Below are positions 21,909 to 29,948 of a stretch of 64,000 nt of DNA, in pieces. Every line of letters starts with the position of its first letter. Within the stretch, counting starts at the first letter, position 1. The stretch spans positions 910,686 to 974,685 of the forward strand of contig NZ_CP015249.1 of assembly GCF_001632775.1 (NCBI RefSeq), read 5' to 3'. The position numbers were made by a program, and so were the translations under genes. The DNA is from Dokdonella koreensis DS-123. GTDB lineage: Bacteria; Pseudomonadota; Gammaproteobacteria; Xanthomonadales; Rhodanobacteraceae. Under the pieces are notes generated by a model. That model made no database searches and was not told where the DNA came from. It was given only the letters and a program-made list of their open reading frames with translations.

Positions 21909-22568
21909 ATGCATGCAACGATACGAGCGACGGCGACCGGATGGGACTGGTCGCGCACCGGCAGTCTGAGCGCGACCGCGGTATTGCACGTGGCGGCATT
22001 GGCGCTCGCCTGCATCCCGGCGATGCTGCCCGACAAGCTGCCGTCGGCCGCGGCGCCCGTCCTGTACTGGATCGAGCCGGTGGCGCCGCCGCCGGTCGTG
22101 CCGTTGCCGCCACCGCCGCAACCGGTCCCACGTCCGCGTCCAACGCCGGTGGTGCCCGCGGCGCCGGCTGCGCCGATCGTCGTTGCCGACGCACCGCTGC
22201 TCGCGGAATCTCACACGATATCGCCTGTGCCGGCGGTATCGCCGGCCGTCGTCGACACGACGGCATCGCTCGCGTCGTCCAGCGCCGTCGACGGGCTGCT
22301 CGCCTACGAGCGCGTGCGTGAGCCGCACTATCCGCCTGACGCACTGCGTCGCGGCGAGCAGGGCACCGTGGTGTTGCGGGTATGGGTGGCCGTCGACGGC
22401 GGCGTGCGTCGCATCGAGATCGCGCGCAGCAGCGGCTGGCCACGATTGGATCGCGCGGCACGCGATGCGGTGAAACTCTGGCGCTTCCGGCCGCCGCAGA
22501 AAGCGGGCGTCGCAACGGAAGGTTCCGGACTGGTACCGATCGTATTCGCTCTGCCGGAGCGGCGCTGA
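21909..22568 (+). CDS. TonB-family energy transducer protein
   Basis: The 219-residue protein has an N-terminal membrane anchor (about 18–38, TAVLHVAALALACIPAML). A Pro-rich periplasmic spacer follows (about 50–90, PPPVVPLPPPPQPVPRPRP). A TonB C-terminal domain ends the protein (about 130–215: YPPDALRRGEQGTVVLRVWV, DRAARDAVKLWRFRPP). Such proteins transmit proton-motive force from ExbB/ExbD to outer-membrane receptors; no exbBD or receptor gene is near. A second, unrelated-looking TonB-domain protein is encoded at 40946. The gene is isolated, with repeat DNA upstream and 637 non-coding bases downstream. Confidence 0.88.
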   Translation: MHATIRATATGWDWSRTGSLSATAVLHVAALALACIPAMLPDKLPSAAAPVLYWIEPVAPPPVVPLPPPPQPVPRPRPTPVVPAAPAAPIVVADAPLLAESHTISPVPAVSPAVVDTTASLASSSAVDGLLAYERVREPHYPPDALRRGEQGTVVLRVWVAVDGGVRRIEIARSSGWPRLDRAARDAVKLWRFRPPQKAGVATEGSGLVPIVFALPERR

Positions 22569-23205
22569 CGCGCAGCGTTCGTCATCGGTGCGCGCCGGCC
22601 GCGCGCACTGCGTTCGTCACGAGCGGACACGATCGACCTGACGTTGATTGTCAGAAGCTGTCAGCACTTCGCCGCATCTGCGAACGCCATCTCGTTCCCC
22701 GGATTTCCAAGTGAGACGCGCATCGCGATCGCTGCCGGCATGGAGTTTGCTCGTCATTCGCTCACGGACTCCGGATGCGCGTGGCGATCGCGCCGACTTC
22801 GGATACGCAATTGCCGCGCGCGAGGATCGATGCGCGGTTGGTCGAAGTGCGAGGAAAGGTCGGCAAGTCGATGAGGTCGTGGATGGGACGGGCGTGGGCG
22901 GCGAGCCTTCGCGAAGGGAATACGCAGGCGTTTGCGATTCGCGGTCCGATCGCAACGCATCGCCGACCGCCCGTGCACGGCGCGCCGCCTGCGGATTCCT
23001 CGCGTTCGCGCTTCTCTGATCGAGCGGCATCCACGCCGCGCGCACTCGGTCGATACCCGATGCCTGCGGTTCCCGCGCAATCGAGGATTCGCCGCGCGCG
23101 GCCGGCCGCTGTGCGCGCTGCGCATCTCGCGCCGTGCTTCGCGCCGCGGCGTCGCCCGGTACCTTTCGCCGGAGCGTTCCCTGCCGGCTCATCGGGGAGG
23201 AGCGC
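22569..23205. other. 637-base gap without a supportable gene
   Basis: Several short overlapping frames exist on both strands, but all are Arg/Ser-rich, lack ribosome sites and resemble no protein I know. The stretch is visibly less GC3-biased than neighbouring genes. It probably holds the promoter and leader of the roadblock operon that begins at 23206; no clear promoter hexamers stand out. A decayed gene is possible. Confidence 0.5.
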
Positions 23206-23613
23206 ATGAAAGTCCGGAACAAGGTCGAGGCGGCCCTGATAACCCGTCGCCTGCAGGAGCTGCTCGCCGACCAGAGCAGCATCCTGGCCGCCGTCATCGC
23301 CACCCACGACGGCTTCGAGGTGGCCTGCGCGCAGCGGCAAGGGGCGATTTCGGCGGCACGCGTCGCGGCGATGGCCAGTTCGCTGCAAGCGCTCGGCGGC
23401 TCGATGGTCGCCGAGACCGCCAGTGGCGAGTGCACCGACATCATCATCAACGGCAGCCTCGGCAGGCTGCTGGTGTTCGACATCCCGCTACCCGGTGCCG
23501 GCCTGCTGCTGTGTGTGCAGACCACCAGCGAGGCGGCCCTCGGCTCGATCCTGTTCGCGGTGCGCTCGTGCATGAGCGACATCGAGAACACGCTCGGCGT
23601 CACCGGCCGCTGA
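23206..23613 (+). CDS. Roadblock/LC7 domain protein 1
   Basis: The 135-residue protein is a single roadblock/LC7 domain. An N-terminal helix (about 5–22) is followed by ILAAVIATHDGFEVACAQ and a helix ARVAAMASSLQAL. A strand pair (TDIIINGSLGRLLVFDI, GLLLCVQTT) and the final helix LGSILFAVRSCMSDI complete the fold. Bacterial members such as MglB form dimers that bind or regulate small Ras-like GTPases; no such GTPase gene is present here. GGGGAGG directly upstream fixes the ATG at 23206. It is the first gene of an apparent operon with a second roadblock gene 73 bases on and a kinase-like/phosphoesterase gene behind that. Confidence 0.82.
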   Translation: MKVRNKVEAALITRRLQELLADQSSILAAVIATHDGFEVACAQRQGAISAARVAAMASSLQALGGSMVAETASGECTDIIINGSLGRLLVFDIPLPGAGLLLCVQTTSEAALGSILFAVRSCMSDIENTLGVTGR

Positions 23614-23686
23614 ATGCCGGCGACGCTCCCATCCTTCTCCGGAGATCCGGAGCCTTTTCCCTCCAGCCATCGCAAGAGGACGCTTC

Positions 23687-24094
23687 ATGAGCAAACTCAA
23701 CGACATCTGCAACGACATCGTCAACAACGTCGACAACGGCCTGGGTTGTGCGCTGGTCGACCTGGAATCGGGCCTGCTGCTCGCCGTTGCGCACAAGGTG
23801 CCGTACTTCACCCAGGGCTACCTCGACGCCGTTGCGGCGGCAGCGGTGGACATGTTCCGCGGCCGGACCGTGCGTGCCGTGGAAGACATGCTCGCCTCGC
23901 AGCGCGGCGGCGCCAGCGTGCGGCTGCTCAAGGAAGTGCAGATGACGACCGACAAGACCTATCATTTCATGATGATCCTGCCGAACAAGCCCAACTCGCT
24001 GGTGGTGCTCATCACCGGCCGCAAGGCGAACCTCGGCCTGGGCTGGAGTGCCGTGCGCTCGGCCATCCCGCAGCTCGAGCCGCTGGTGCCGTAG
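23687..24094 (+). CDS. Roadblock/LC7-like protein 2
   Basis: This 135-residue protein has the same outline as its neighbour: GLGCALVDLESGLLLAVAH, a helix LDAVAAAAVDMFRG, strands around YHFMMILPNKPNSLVVLIT, and the closing helix LGLGWSAVRSAIPQL. Sequence identity to protein 1 is low, so the two may form a heterodimer instead of being a recent duplication; this is inference. The ATG at 23687 follows an AGAGGA about 6 bases upstream. The next gene begins 29 bases after the stop. Confidence 0.72.
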   Translation: MSKLNDICNDIVNNVDNGLGCALVDLESGLLLAVAHKVPYFTQGYLDAVAAAAVDMFRGRTVRAVEDMLASQRGGASVRLLKEVQMTTDKTYHFMMILPNKPNSLVVLITGRKANLGLGWSAVRSAIPQLEPLVP

Positions 24095-24123
24095 GCCGGC
24101 ATCGACGCAGGGCGAGCGGCGGC

Positions 24124-25623
24124 ATGGCGTCGATCGACGATCGGCTGCAGCTCGCCGGCACGGTATCCGGCCTCGCGCCGGATACCGCCGAGGTACGGCG
24201 TGCGTTCGGCACGCGCAAGACGATGGAGCGCGACGGCGAGTTCACGGGGCGGCTGTCGACGCAGGTCTATGCCAGCGACACGCTGGTGGTCAAGGTGCGT
24301 TCGGAACATGCCTTCGCGCGCAGCCAGGGCGAGCGCTGGGTCGCCGCGCGCATCGAGCGGGAACGGGCCCTGGGCATCTATCCGCCCGGCAAGGCCTGGT
24401 ATCTGCTTGCGGCGGGAACGCAGGTGCTGGCGGTCAACGCCGCGCCCCGGCTGCTTTCGCTGCGGCACTGGCGTGCATCGGATGCCGCCGCCCTGCAGCG
24501 GACCTGGACCGGTGTGGCCGAACGCTACCTGGATGCACGCGAGCACGGCTACCGGCTCGACGAGGACTTGACGAACTTCGGCGTCGGTGCGGACGGCCGG
24601 GTCTGCTATCTGGACGACGACCTCTACCCGTGGAGCGGCTTCGGCCCGCTGGCCGCCTTCCTCGACCGCACGTTCTGCCGGCGCGGCGATCCTGACGAGG
24701 CGCGTGGCGTCGGCCAGGCGATCGCCATGGCCTGCATCGCCCGTCTCGGCCCGGCAGGAAGCATCGGCCTGCTGCACGAAGTGGAGGCGATCGCGGCCGT
24801 CAACGACGCGCATGCAGGACGCCTGGCGGCACTCGCCGCCGGCTTGCGTCCCCCGCGCGAGAAGCCGGTGGCGGCTCCGCGCCAGCAGGCGCCGATCGGC
24901 CTGCTGGCCGACGTGCACGCCAACCTGCCGGCGTTGCAGCAGGCCTTGTCGGTACTTCGGGCCGCCGGCATCACGCGCTTTCTCGTGCTGGGCGACAGTG
25001 TCGGCTACGGGCCGTTTCCGGCCGAATGCATCGAGTTGCTGGCCGGGCTCGACGCCGTCGTCATCCGTGGCAACCACGACGAGGCGGTGGCCGGCGAAAC
25101 GCTGCCGACGCCGTTCTCGCACGACGCGCGCTGGGTGGTGGAATGGACGCGCAACCGGCTGTCGAAGGCGCATCGCGACTGGCTCGGCGCCTTGCCGCTG
25201 CGCCATGCCGACGGCGACTGGATGGCCGTGCACGGCGCGCCGGGCGATCCGCGCGCGTTCTCGACCTACGTCTACCAGATGACCTCTGTCGAGCAGCTCG
25301 ACTGCCTGCAGGGCCTGCAGCACCGGATGTGCTTCCATGGTCACAGCCACCTGGCCGGCGCGTACCTGCGCGACGGTCGCGGCGACCGCTTCTGCGGGGA
25401 TGGCACGATCGACCTCGCCGGCGTGCGGCAGGCCCTGATCTGCCCCGGTTCGGTCGGGCAGCCGCGTGGCGGTGCAAGCGGCTGCCAGTTCGGCGTGTTC
25501 GACCCCGCCGCCGGCGTGGTTCGCCTGGCGTCGGCCGGCTACCCGACGGAGGACCTGATCGAGGCGATGCGCCGCAATGGATTCCCACCGGGCCTGCTCG
25601 GGCGAATCGCCGATCCGCGGTGA
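24124..25623 (+). CDS. Kinase-like domain fused to metallophosphoesterase
   Basis: The 499-residue protein has two parts. The N-terminal part (about 1–240) has the marks of a degenerate protein-kinase fold: a beta-3-like Lys57 in TLVVKV, a catalytic-loop-like DEDLTNF (Asp146/Asp148, Asn151), and a metal-binding-like YLDDDLY (Asp164–166). The C-terminal part (about 257–480) is a calcineurin-like phosphoesterase with all metal motifs: ADVH (Asp263, His265), GDSVGYGP (Asp291), GNHD (316–319), His370 and GHSH (406–409). It may therefore join a transfer and a hydrolysis activity on one chain; substrate unknown. It is the third gene after two roadblock genes and converges on a RIO-like kinase gene 43 bases away. 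Confidence 0.8.
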   Translation: MASIDDRLQLAGTVSGLAPDTAEVRRAFGTRKTMERDGEFTGRLSTQVYASDTLVVKVRSEHAFARSQGERWVAARIERERALGIYPPGKAWYLLAAGTQVLAVNAAPRLLSLRHWRASDAAALQRTWTGVAERYLDAREHGYRLDEDLTNFGVGADGRVCYLDDDLYPWSGFGPLAAFLDRTFCRRGDPDEARGVGQAIAMACIARLGPAGSIGLLHEVEAIAAVNDAHAGRLAALAAGLRPPREKPVAAPRQQAPIGLLADVHANLPALQQALSVLRAAGITRFLVLGDSVGYGPFPAECIELLAGLDAVVIRGNHDEAVAGETLPTPFSHDARWVVEWTRNRLSKAHRDWLGALPLRHADGDWMAVHGAPGDPRAFSTYVYQMTSVEQLDCLQGLQHRMCFHGHSHLAGAYLRDGRGDRFCGDGTIDLAGVRQALICPGSVGQPRGGASGCQFGVFDPAAGVVRLASAGYPTEDLIEAMRRNGFPPGLLGRIADPR

Positions 25624-25666
25624 CGGCCGGGCGCGGCGGCGTCCACGGCTGCCCGCAGCGGAACGG

Positions 25667-26323
25667 TCAGCGCGGCCCCGGGTCGCGGACGCGCCCGTTT
25701 CCCTCGTTGTCCCAATAGCCGAACACCTTGCGGGCGATCAGCTTGTAGGCGCGCTTGCCGGTGGCGTGCCAGATGCGGGTGATCCACGAGCGCCGGCGCA
25801 GGACCCGCCGCTCGATCGGGGTCAGCGCGGCCGGGCAGTAGCTGCGCTTGTGCTTGAGCAGATGACGCAGGTCCTCGCGCGCCAGCAGGCGGAACAGGGG
25901 GCCGCGCCGGTGACTGAGCCAGGCGATCTGAAAATCGAGGACGCCGGGCCGGCCGTCGGCCAGCACCAGCCAGTTGGGTTCCTTGGCCAGGTCGTTGTGG
26001 GCGACGCCGCGGGCGCGCACCTGCTTGAGCAGCCGGTGCGCGGCGCGATAGAACGCCGGATCGCGCGGCTGCCCGAGCTGCATCGGCTGGCCGTCGAGGT
26101 AGCTGCGGTCGAGGCAGCCGGTGTCCGCGCCGATCAGCTGGGGAACACCGTCGATGCCGGCCAGCGCGGCCAGCACGCGCGCTTCGCGGGCGGCGGCACG
26201 CTGCGCGAACGGGCGCAGCAGCGGATGCACCGCGCGCGTGTCACGGCGAATCCAGCGCCGGTCGCCGTCGCGGCACAGTTCGATGCGGCCGAGCGCGTCG
26301 GCCTTGAGCAGCGTGGTCTCCAT
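25667..26323 (-). CDS. RIO/lipopolysaccharide-kinase-like protein kinase
   Basis: The 218-residue protein has the catalytic loop VAHNDLAKEPN (about residues 107–117) and the metal-binding GVLDFQIAW, as in RIO-like and LPS-core-kinase-like families. The N-terminal lobe is short. The C-terminal tail is basic (SWITRIWHATGKRAYKLIARK), suggesting contact with membrane or nucleic acid. Such proteins phosphorylate either proteins or lipid A-core sugars; the choice cannot be made from sequence. The ATG at 26323 is the first in a homologous position. It is convergent with the roadblock operon and lies downstream of ispB on the same strand. Confidence 0.75.
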   Translation of the reverse strand: METTLLKADALGRIELCRDGDRRWIRRDTRAVHPLLRPFAQRAAAREARVLAALAGIDGVPQLIGADTGCLDRSYLDGQPMQLGQPRDPAFYRAAHRLLKQVRARGVAHNDLAKEPNWLVLADGRPGVLDFQIAWLSHRRGPLFRLLAREDLRHLLKHKRSYCPAALTPIERRVLRRRSWITRIWHATGKRAYKLIARKVFGYWDNEGNGRVRDPGPR

Positions 26324-26398
26324 CGCGGCAGGATAGCCCAGCGGAGCCGGGCCGCGCCGACGGGCACCTTCAGCGGTGCGTCGGCGTGCCGGCTTGGC

Positions 26399-26426
26399 CG
26401 CGGCGGAACGCGCGCGTTCCGCCGCG
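26399..26426. terminator. 28-bp perfect palindrome after ispB
   Basis: Bases 26399–26412 are the exact reverse complement of 26413–26426. The site starts 10 bases past the ispB stop, so a hairpin could end ispB transcripts or insulate the kinase gene. There is no T-run. It might instead be a protein binding site. Confidence 0.5.
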
Positions 26427-26436
26427 AGCGGGCCGC

Positions 26437-27444
26437 TCAGGAGCGGCGGTCCACCGCGTAGTCGGCCAGCACCGCCAGCGCCTCGCGTGCCGGCGACGGC
26501 GGCAGGACGTCCAGCGCCGCCTGCGCCGAGCGCGCGTAGTCGACGGCCCGGGCGTGCGCGTAGTCGAGCGCGCCGCAGTCGCGGATCGCCGCGACGATCG
26601 CCTCCAGGGCACCGGTATCGCCCGATTCGATCGCGGCCCGCAGCAAGGCCGCCTGCTGCGGCTCGCTGCGCGCGATCGCGCGGATCACCGGCAGCGTCGG
26701 CTTGCCCTCGGCGAGGTCGTCGCCGATGTTCTTGCCGAGCGTCGCCGCGTCGGAGACGTAGTCCAGGACGTCGTCGGCGATCTGGAACGCGAAGCCGAGG
26801 TCCAGCCCGTAGCGCGCCAGCGCTTCTTCCTGCGGTGCCGGCAGCCCGGCCAGCACCGCGCCCAGCCGCGTCGCCGCGGAGAACAGCACGGCGGTCTTGC
26901 GCTCGATGACGTCCAGGTAGGCCTGCTCGCCGGTATCGGCATTGCCGATGTTCAGCAGCTGCAGCACTTCGCCTTCGGCGATGCGGTTGGTGGTGTCGGC
27001 GAGGATGCGCATGATGCGCATGCTGTCCAGCTCGACCATCATCTGGAACGAGCGCGAGTACAGGAAGTCGCCGACCAGGACGCTGGCGGCGTTGCCCCAC
27101 AGTGCGTTGGCGGTCTTGCGGCCGCGGCGCAGGTCCGATTCGTCGACGACGTCGTCGTGGAGCAGGGTCGAGGTATGGATGAATTCGATCAGCGCGGCGA
27201 GCTGGACCTGGTCGCCGCCGTCGTAGCCGGCCGCTTCGGCGGCCAGCAGGTGCAGCATCGGCCGCAGCCGTTTCCCGCCGCCGCCGACGATGTGCTCGGC
27301 GATCTGGTTGATCAGCACGACGTCCGAAGCGAGGCGGCCGCGGATCAGCGCGTCGACCGCCTGCATCCCCGGTGCGGCCAGGGCCTGCACGTCGGCGATG
27401 CCGCGGATGGAGCGGGGGGCGGCGGTAGGAGCGAGTGAACTCAA
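26437..27444 (-). CDS. ispB: Octaprenyl/polyprenyl diphosphate synthase
   Basis: The 335-residue trans-prenyltransferase has GGGGKRLRP, the first Asp-rich motif LLHDDVVD, ASVLVGDFLYSRSF and the second motif AFQIADDVLDYVSD. GKNIGDDLAEGKPTLP is typical of IspB, which makes the side chain of ubiquinone. No ATG precedes the conserved domain. The TTG at 27444 gives a normal N-terminus (SSLAPTAAPRSIRG), while the next ATG would cut into the first helix. The TTG choice is therefore inferred. The gene follows chpC on the same strand after 71 bases, an accidental-looking neighbour of the chemosensory cluster. Confidence 0.9.
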   Translation of the reverse strand: MSSLAPTAAPRSIRGIADVQALAAPGMQAVDALIRGRLASDVVLINQIAEHIVGGGGKRLRPMLHLLAAEAAGYDGGDQVQLAALIEFIHTSTLLHDDVVDESDLRRGRKTANALWGNAASVLVGDFLYSRSFQMMVELDSMRIMRILADTTNRIAEGEVLQLLNIGNADTGEQAYLDVIERKTAVLFSAATRLGAVLAGLPAPQEEALARYGLDLGFAFQIADDVLDYVSDAATLGKNIGDDLAEGKPTLPVIRAIARSEPQQAALLRAAIESGDTGALEAIVAAIRDCGALDYAHARAVDYARSAQAALDVLPPSPAREALAVLADYAVDRRS

Positions 27445-27515
27445 GAGCGGGAGGTTCCGGGCCGGGACCCGGCGATTATAGCGGGCGATGCTCCACCGCT
27501 CGCCGCGGCCGCCGG

Positions 27516-27980
27516 TCAGGCCGCCAGGGCGCGGGCGACCAGGGTCTCGATCGCCTCGAGATCGGGGATCTGCGCATGGTCGTCGCGGACCAGCACTTCG
27601 GCCAGCACGCCGGTCCGGCGCTCGCGCGCGTCGCCGCTGGGAATCAGCAGATCCTGCGTCACCGTGACCAGCCGCGGGAATCCCTGGGTCAGCAGCGCCA
27701 GGAACGGCATGCGCGCCTGGCCGCCGAGCGCCTTGAGCACCGCCACCTTGGCGTTGCTGTAGCCCTCGGCCTGGCTGGCCTCGGTCAGCATCGAGTAGGA
27801 AAACAGCGGCAGGCGCCATCCGCGCCAGGCCAGGCGTCCGAGCAGCCAGTCCGGCGCGTCGGCGATCCGTTCCGGCGTGGCATAGGTGATGACCTCGGCG
27901 ACGGTCGCGTTCGGCAACAGCACGCGGCCGTTGCTGACCGGGATCATGACGCCGCGGATCTCGCGGGGCAGGTCAGCCAT
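27516..27980 (-). CDS. chpC: CheW-like coupling protein ChpC
   Basis: The 154-residue protein is a CheW-fold protein (MIPVSNGRVLLPNATVAEVITY, then FSYSMLTEAS). It stands at the end of a pil-chp cluster, the position of chpC in Pseudomonas aeruginosa. There it couples receptors to the histidine kinase of the twitching motility pathway. The ATG at 27980 with GAGGAA upstream is used; a TTG at 27998 is the alternative. Similarity is low in the middle, as is usual for ChpC, so the name rests partly on context. It follows chpB by 54 bases. Confidence 0.8.
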   Translation of the reverse strand: MADLPREIRGVMIPVSNGRVLLPNATVAEVITYATPERIADAPDWLLGRLAWRGWRLPLFSYSMLTEASQAEGYSNAKVAVLKALGGQARMPFLALLTQGFPRLVTVTQDLLIPSGDARERRTGVLAEVLVRDDHAQIPDLEAIETLVARALAA

Positions 27981-28034
27981 GGGAGCGGATTTCCTCAATC
28001 GACGGACGGGAGGGATGCAAGGGGGCGGCGGCGG

Positions 28035-29948
28035 TCATTGGGCGGGGGCCGGGTCGGCGTCGCGCAACGCGGCCAGGTGCTCGGCCAGGGCCGTCGGCGA
28101 CCCTTGGAAACCGGCCAGGCCGGCGTCGTTCACGCTGTCGACCATCTCGCTGACGACACAGGTCGCCGGATCCTGTACCCAGATCTCGCCGCCGGCCTCG
28201 GCCAGGGCGCGGCAGCCGGCCACGCCGTCGCCGGACATGCCCGAGAACACCACGGCCAGGGCGTCGGCACCGAAGTCCGCGGCGAGGACCGCCAGCATCT
28301 GGTCGATGGACGGGTGGTGAGAGGTCGGTACGGTCTGCGGCTGGACCAGGACCGTGCCGTCGGCCTTGATCCGCAGATCGCGGTGCGGCGGGACGATGAG
28401 CAGGTCGCCGTGCGCGACGCGCTCGCCGTGGCCCGGCACGCGAATGGTCAGCTCGGTGGCGCGTGCGAGCTGCTGGGCCAGCAGGTCGATGAACTCCTCG
28501 CCCATGTGCTGGACCAGCACGAACAGCGCCGGGTAGTCGCGCGGGATCGCGCCGATCACTTCGCGGATCGCTTCCGGGCCGCCGATCGAGGCGCACAGCG
28601 CGACGACGCGGCGGATGGCGGCGTTCGCGTCGGCCGGCCGCGCCGCCTTGGCGGACAGTGCCAGGGCGTCGGCGTCCAGCCACACCTCGTGGTCGACGCG
28701 CGCGGCCTGCGGGGCGATCGCGTCCTCCATCGGTACCAGTTCCAGCGTCGAGGCTTCTTCGGCCGATTCGGCTTCGGGGGCCGCCGGCGGATAGGGCGAC
28801 GCGGCCGACATGTACTCGGCCGCGGAGATCTTCTCGATGCCGAACGGGGCGGCCGTCGCCACCTCGTCGTCGACCTCGAAGGAGACCAGGTCCCAGTCGG
28901 GCACCGCCGGCAGTTCCGCCGTGTCGGTGCCGGGGACACCGGCTTCGGCCTGGAAGCTGTCCGAGTAGACCGGCTGCGTGTCCAGGTGCGCGAGCGGTGC
29001 CGAATCGGCTTCGGCGTCGTCCTCGTCGAGCACCGGGCGTTCGATCGTGCCGGCGGTCTCGTCGGCCATCGCACGGCTCAGCCAATCGTCGAGGTCGACC
29101 GCTGCGTCCTCCTGTCGCGGCGCGACGGGCGATGCGGGGGTGTCGTCGAAGCCGTCGAGCGTGAAGTCGGCGAGCAGCTGCGCGTCTTCGTCGGAGAATG
29201 GCGATGCCTCGCCGGCGGCGTCGACGGTCCCGGTCTCGGCCGTGGCGTCGTCTTCGTACCCTTCCGGGCTCGGGAAGACGTCCAGCCGTTCCTCTTCGGC
29301 CGCCGCGTCGGCGATCGCCGGCAGGTCCTCGAACAGGAACGGCTCGTCGAGCGCCGAAGCCTCCAGCTGCTGCGGGAGATCGGCTGGCGGCGGCGAAACG
29401 GGCGCTTCGGTCAGGAGAGCCGTGTCGGCGATACCGGACGATGCATCCGTCCAGGCCGTCGGTTCGGGCAGCGGCGCGTCGTCCGGCGCTTCGGCGGGCG
29501 ACGGATCGCCACCAGCTGCGGGAGCGATGTCGATGCGCAGGTCCTGGACCGCGTGTGCGGCCGGGCCGGGCACCGGCTCGGCACCGGCCGGGCGTGGCGG
29601 ATCGGTGGCTTCGGGCGCATCGAGGATCTTGGCAGCCAGATGGCGCACCCAGCGTGCCTGGTCCCAGCCCGAGAGCCGGCTCGAGACATGCCCCTCGTTG
29701 ATGAGGACGCGATACGGCCCGCTGCCGAGCAGTTCGTAGACCCGGTCGAGGTCGCCGTCGATTTCCGAATCGAGGTTGACCACGACCACGCGCGCACCCG
29801 ACTGCTCCAGCGAGCCGCGGTCGATCGCGTGCGTGGTCGATTCGTAGACGATCGGCGTGCCGAGGTCCTGCAGCACGTTGCGCAGGTGGCGTCCCAGCTC
29901 GTCGGTCTGGAACAGCAGGGCAACGGGCACGTGCGCTTCGGTGGCCAT
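28035..29948 (-). CDS. chpB: CheB-type protein-glutamate methylesterase ChpB
   Basis: The 637-residue protein has three parts. First is a receiver-like fold (about 1–110) with an Asp in VVVVNLDSEI but otherwise unusual motifs. Next comes a long acidic, low-complexity linker (about 115–440). Last is a C-terminal methylesterase (about 440–625) with CASIGGPEA (Ser), VLVQHMGEEF (His) and FSGMSGDG (Asp). It should remove methyl groups from the receptor PilJ. It is far longer than ordinary CheB (about 350), all through the linker. The ATG at 29948 overlaps the chpA stop (TGATG), so the two are translationally coupled. No CheR/PilK gene is found to add methyl groups. Confidence 0.9.
   Translation of the reverse strand: MATEAHVPVALLFQTDELGRHLRNVLQDLGTPIVYESTTHAIDRGSLEQSGARVVVVNLDSEIDGDLDRVYELLGSGPYRVLINEGHVSSRLSGWDQARWVRHLAAKILDAPEATDPPRPAGAEPVPGPAAHAVQDLRIDIAPAAGGDPSPAEAPDDAPLPEPTAWTDASSGIADTALLTEAPVSPPPADLPQQLEASALDEPFLFEDLPAIADAAAEEERLDVFPSPEGYEDDATAETGTVDAAGEASPFSDEDAQLLADFTLDGFDDTPASPVAPRQEDAAVDLDDWLSRAMADETAGTIERPVLDEDDAEADSAPLAHLDTQPVYSDSFQAEAGVPGTDTAELPAVPDWDLVSFEVDDEVATAAPFGIEKISAAEYMSAASPYPPAAPEAESAEEASTLELVPMEDAIAPQAARVDHEVWLDADALALSAKAARPADANAAIRRVVALCASIGGPEAIREVIGAIPRDYPALFVLVQHMGEEFIDLLAQQLARATELTIRVPGHGERVAHGDLLIVPPHRDLRIKADGTVLVQPQTVPTSHHPSIDQMLAVLAADFGADALAVVFSGMSGDGVAGCRALAEAGGEIWVQDPATCVVSEMVDSVNDAGLAGFQGSPTALAEHLAALRDADPAPAQ

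Noticed and set aside
22644-23019. Short overlapping frames before the roadblock operon
   Set aside because: Arg/Ser-rich, lacking ribosome sites, and mutually overlapping on both strands.
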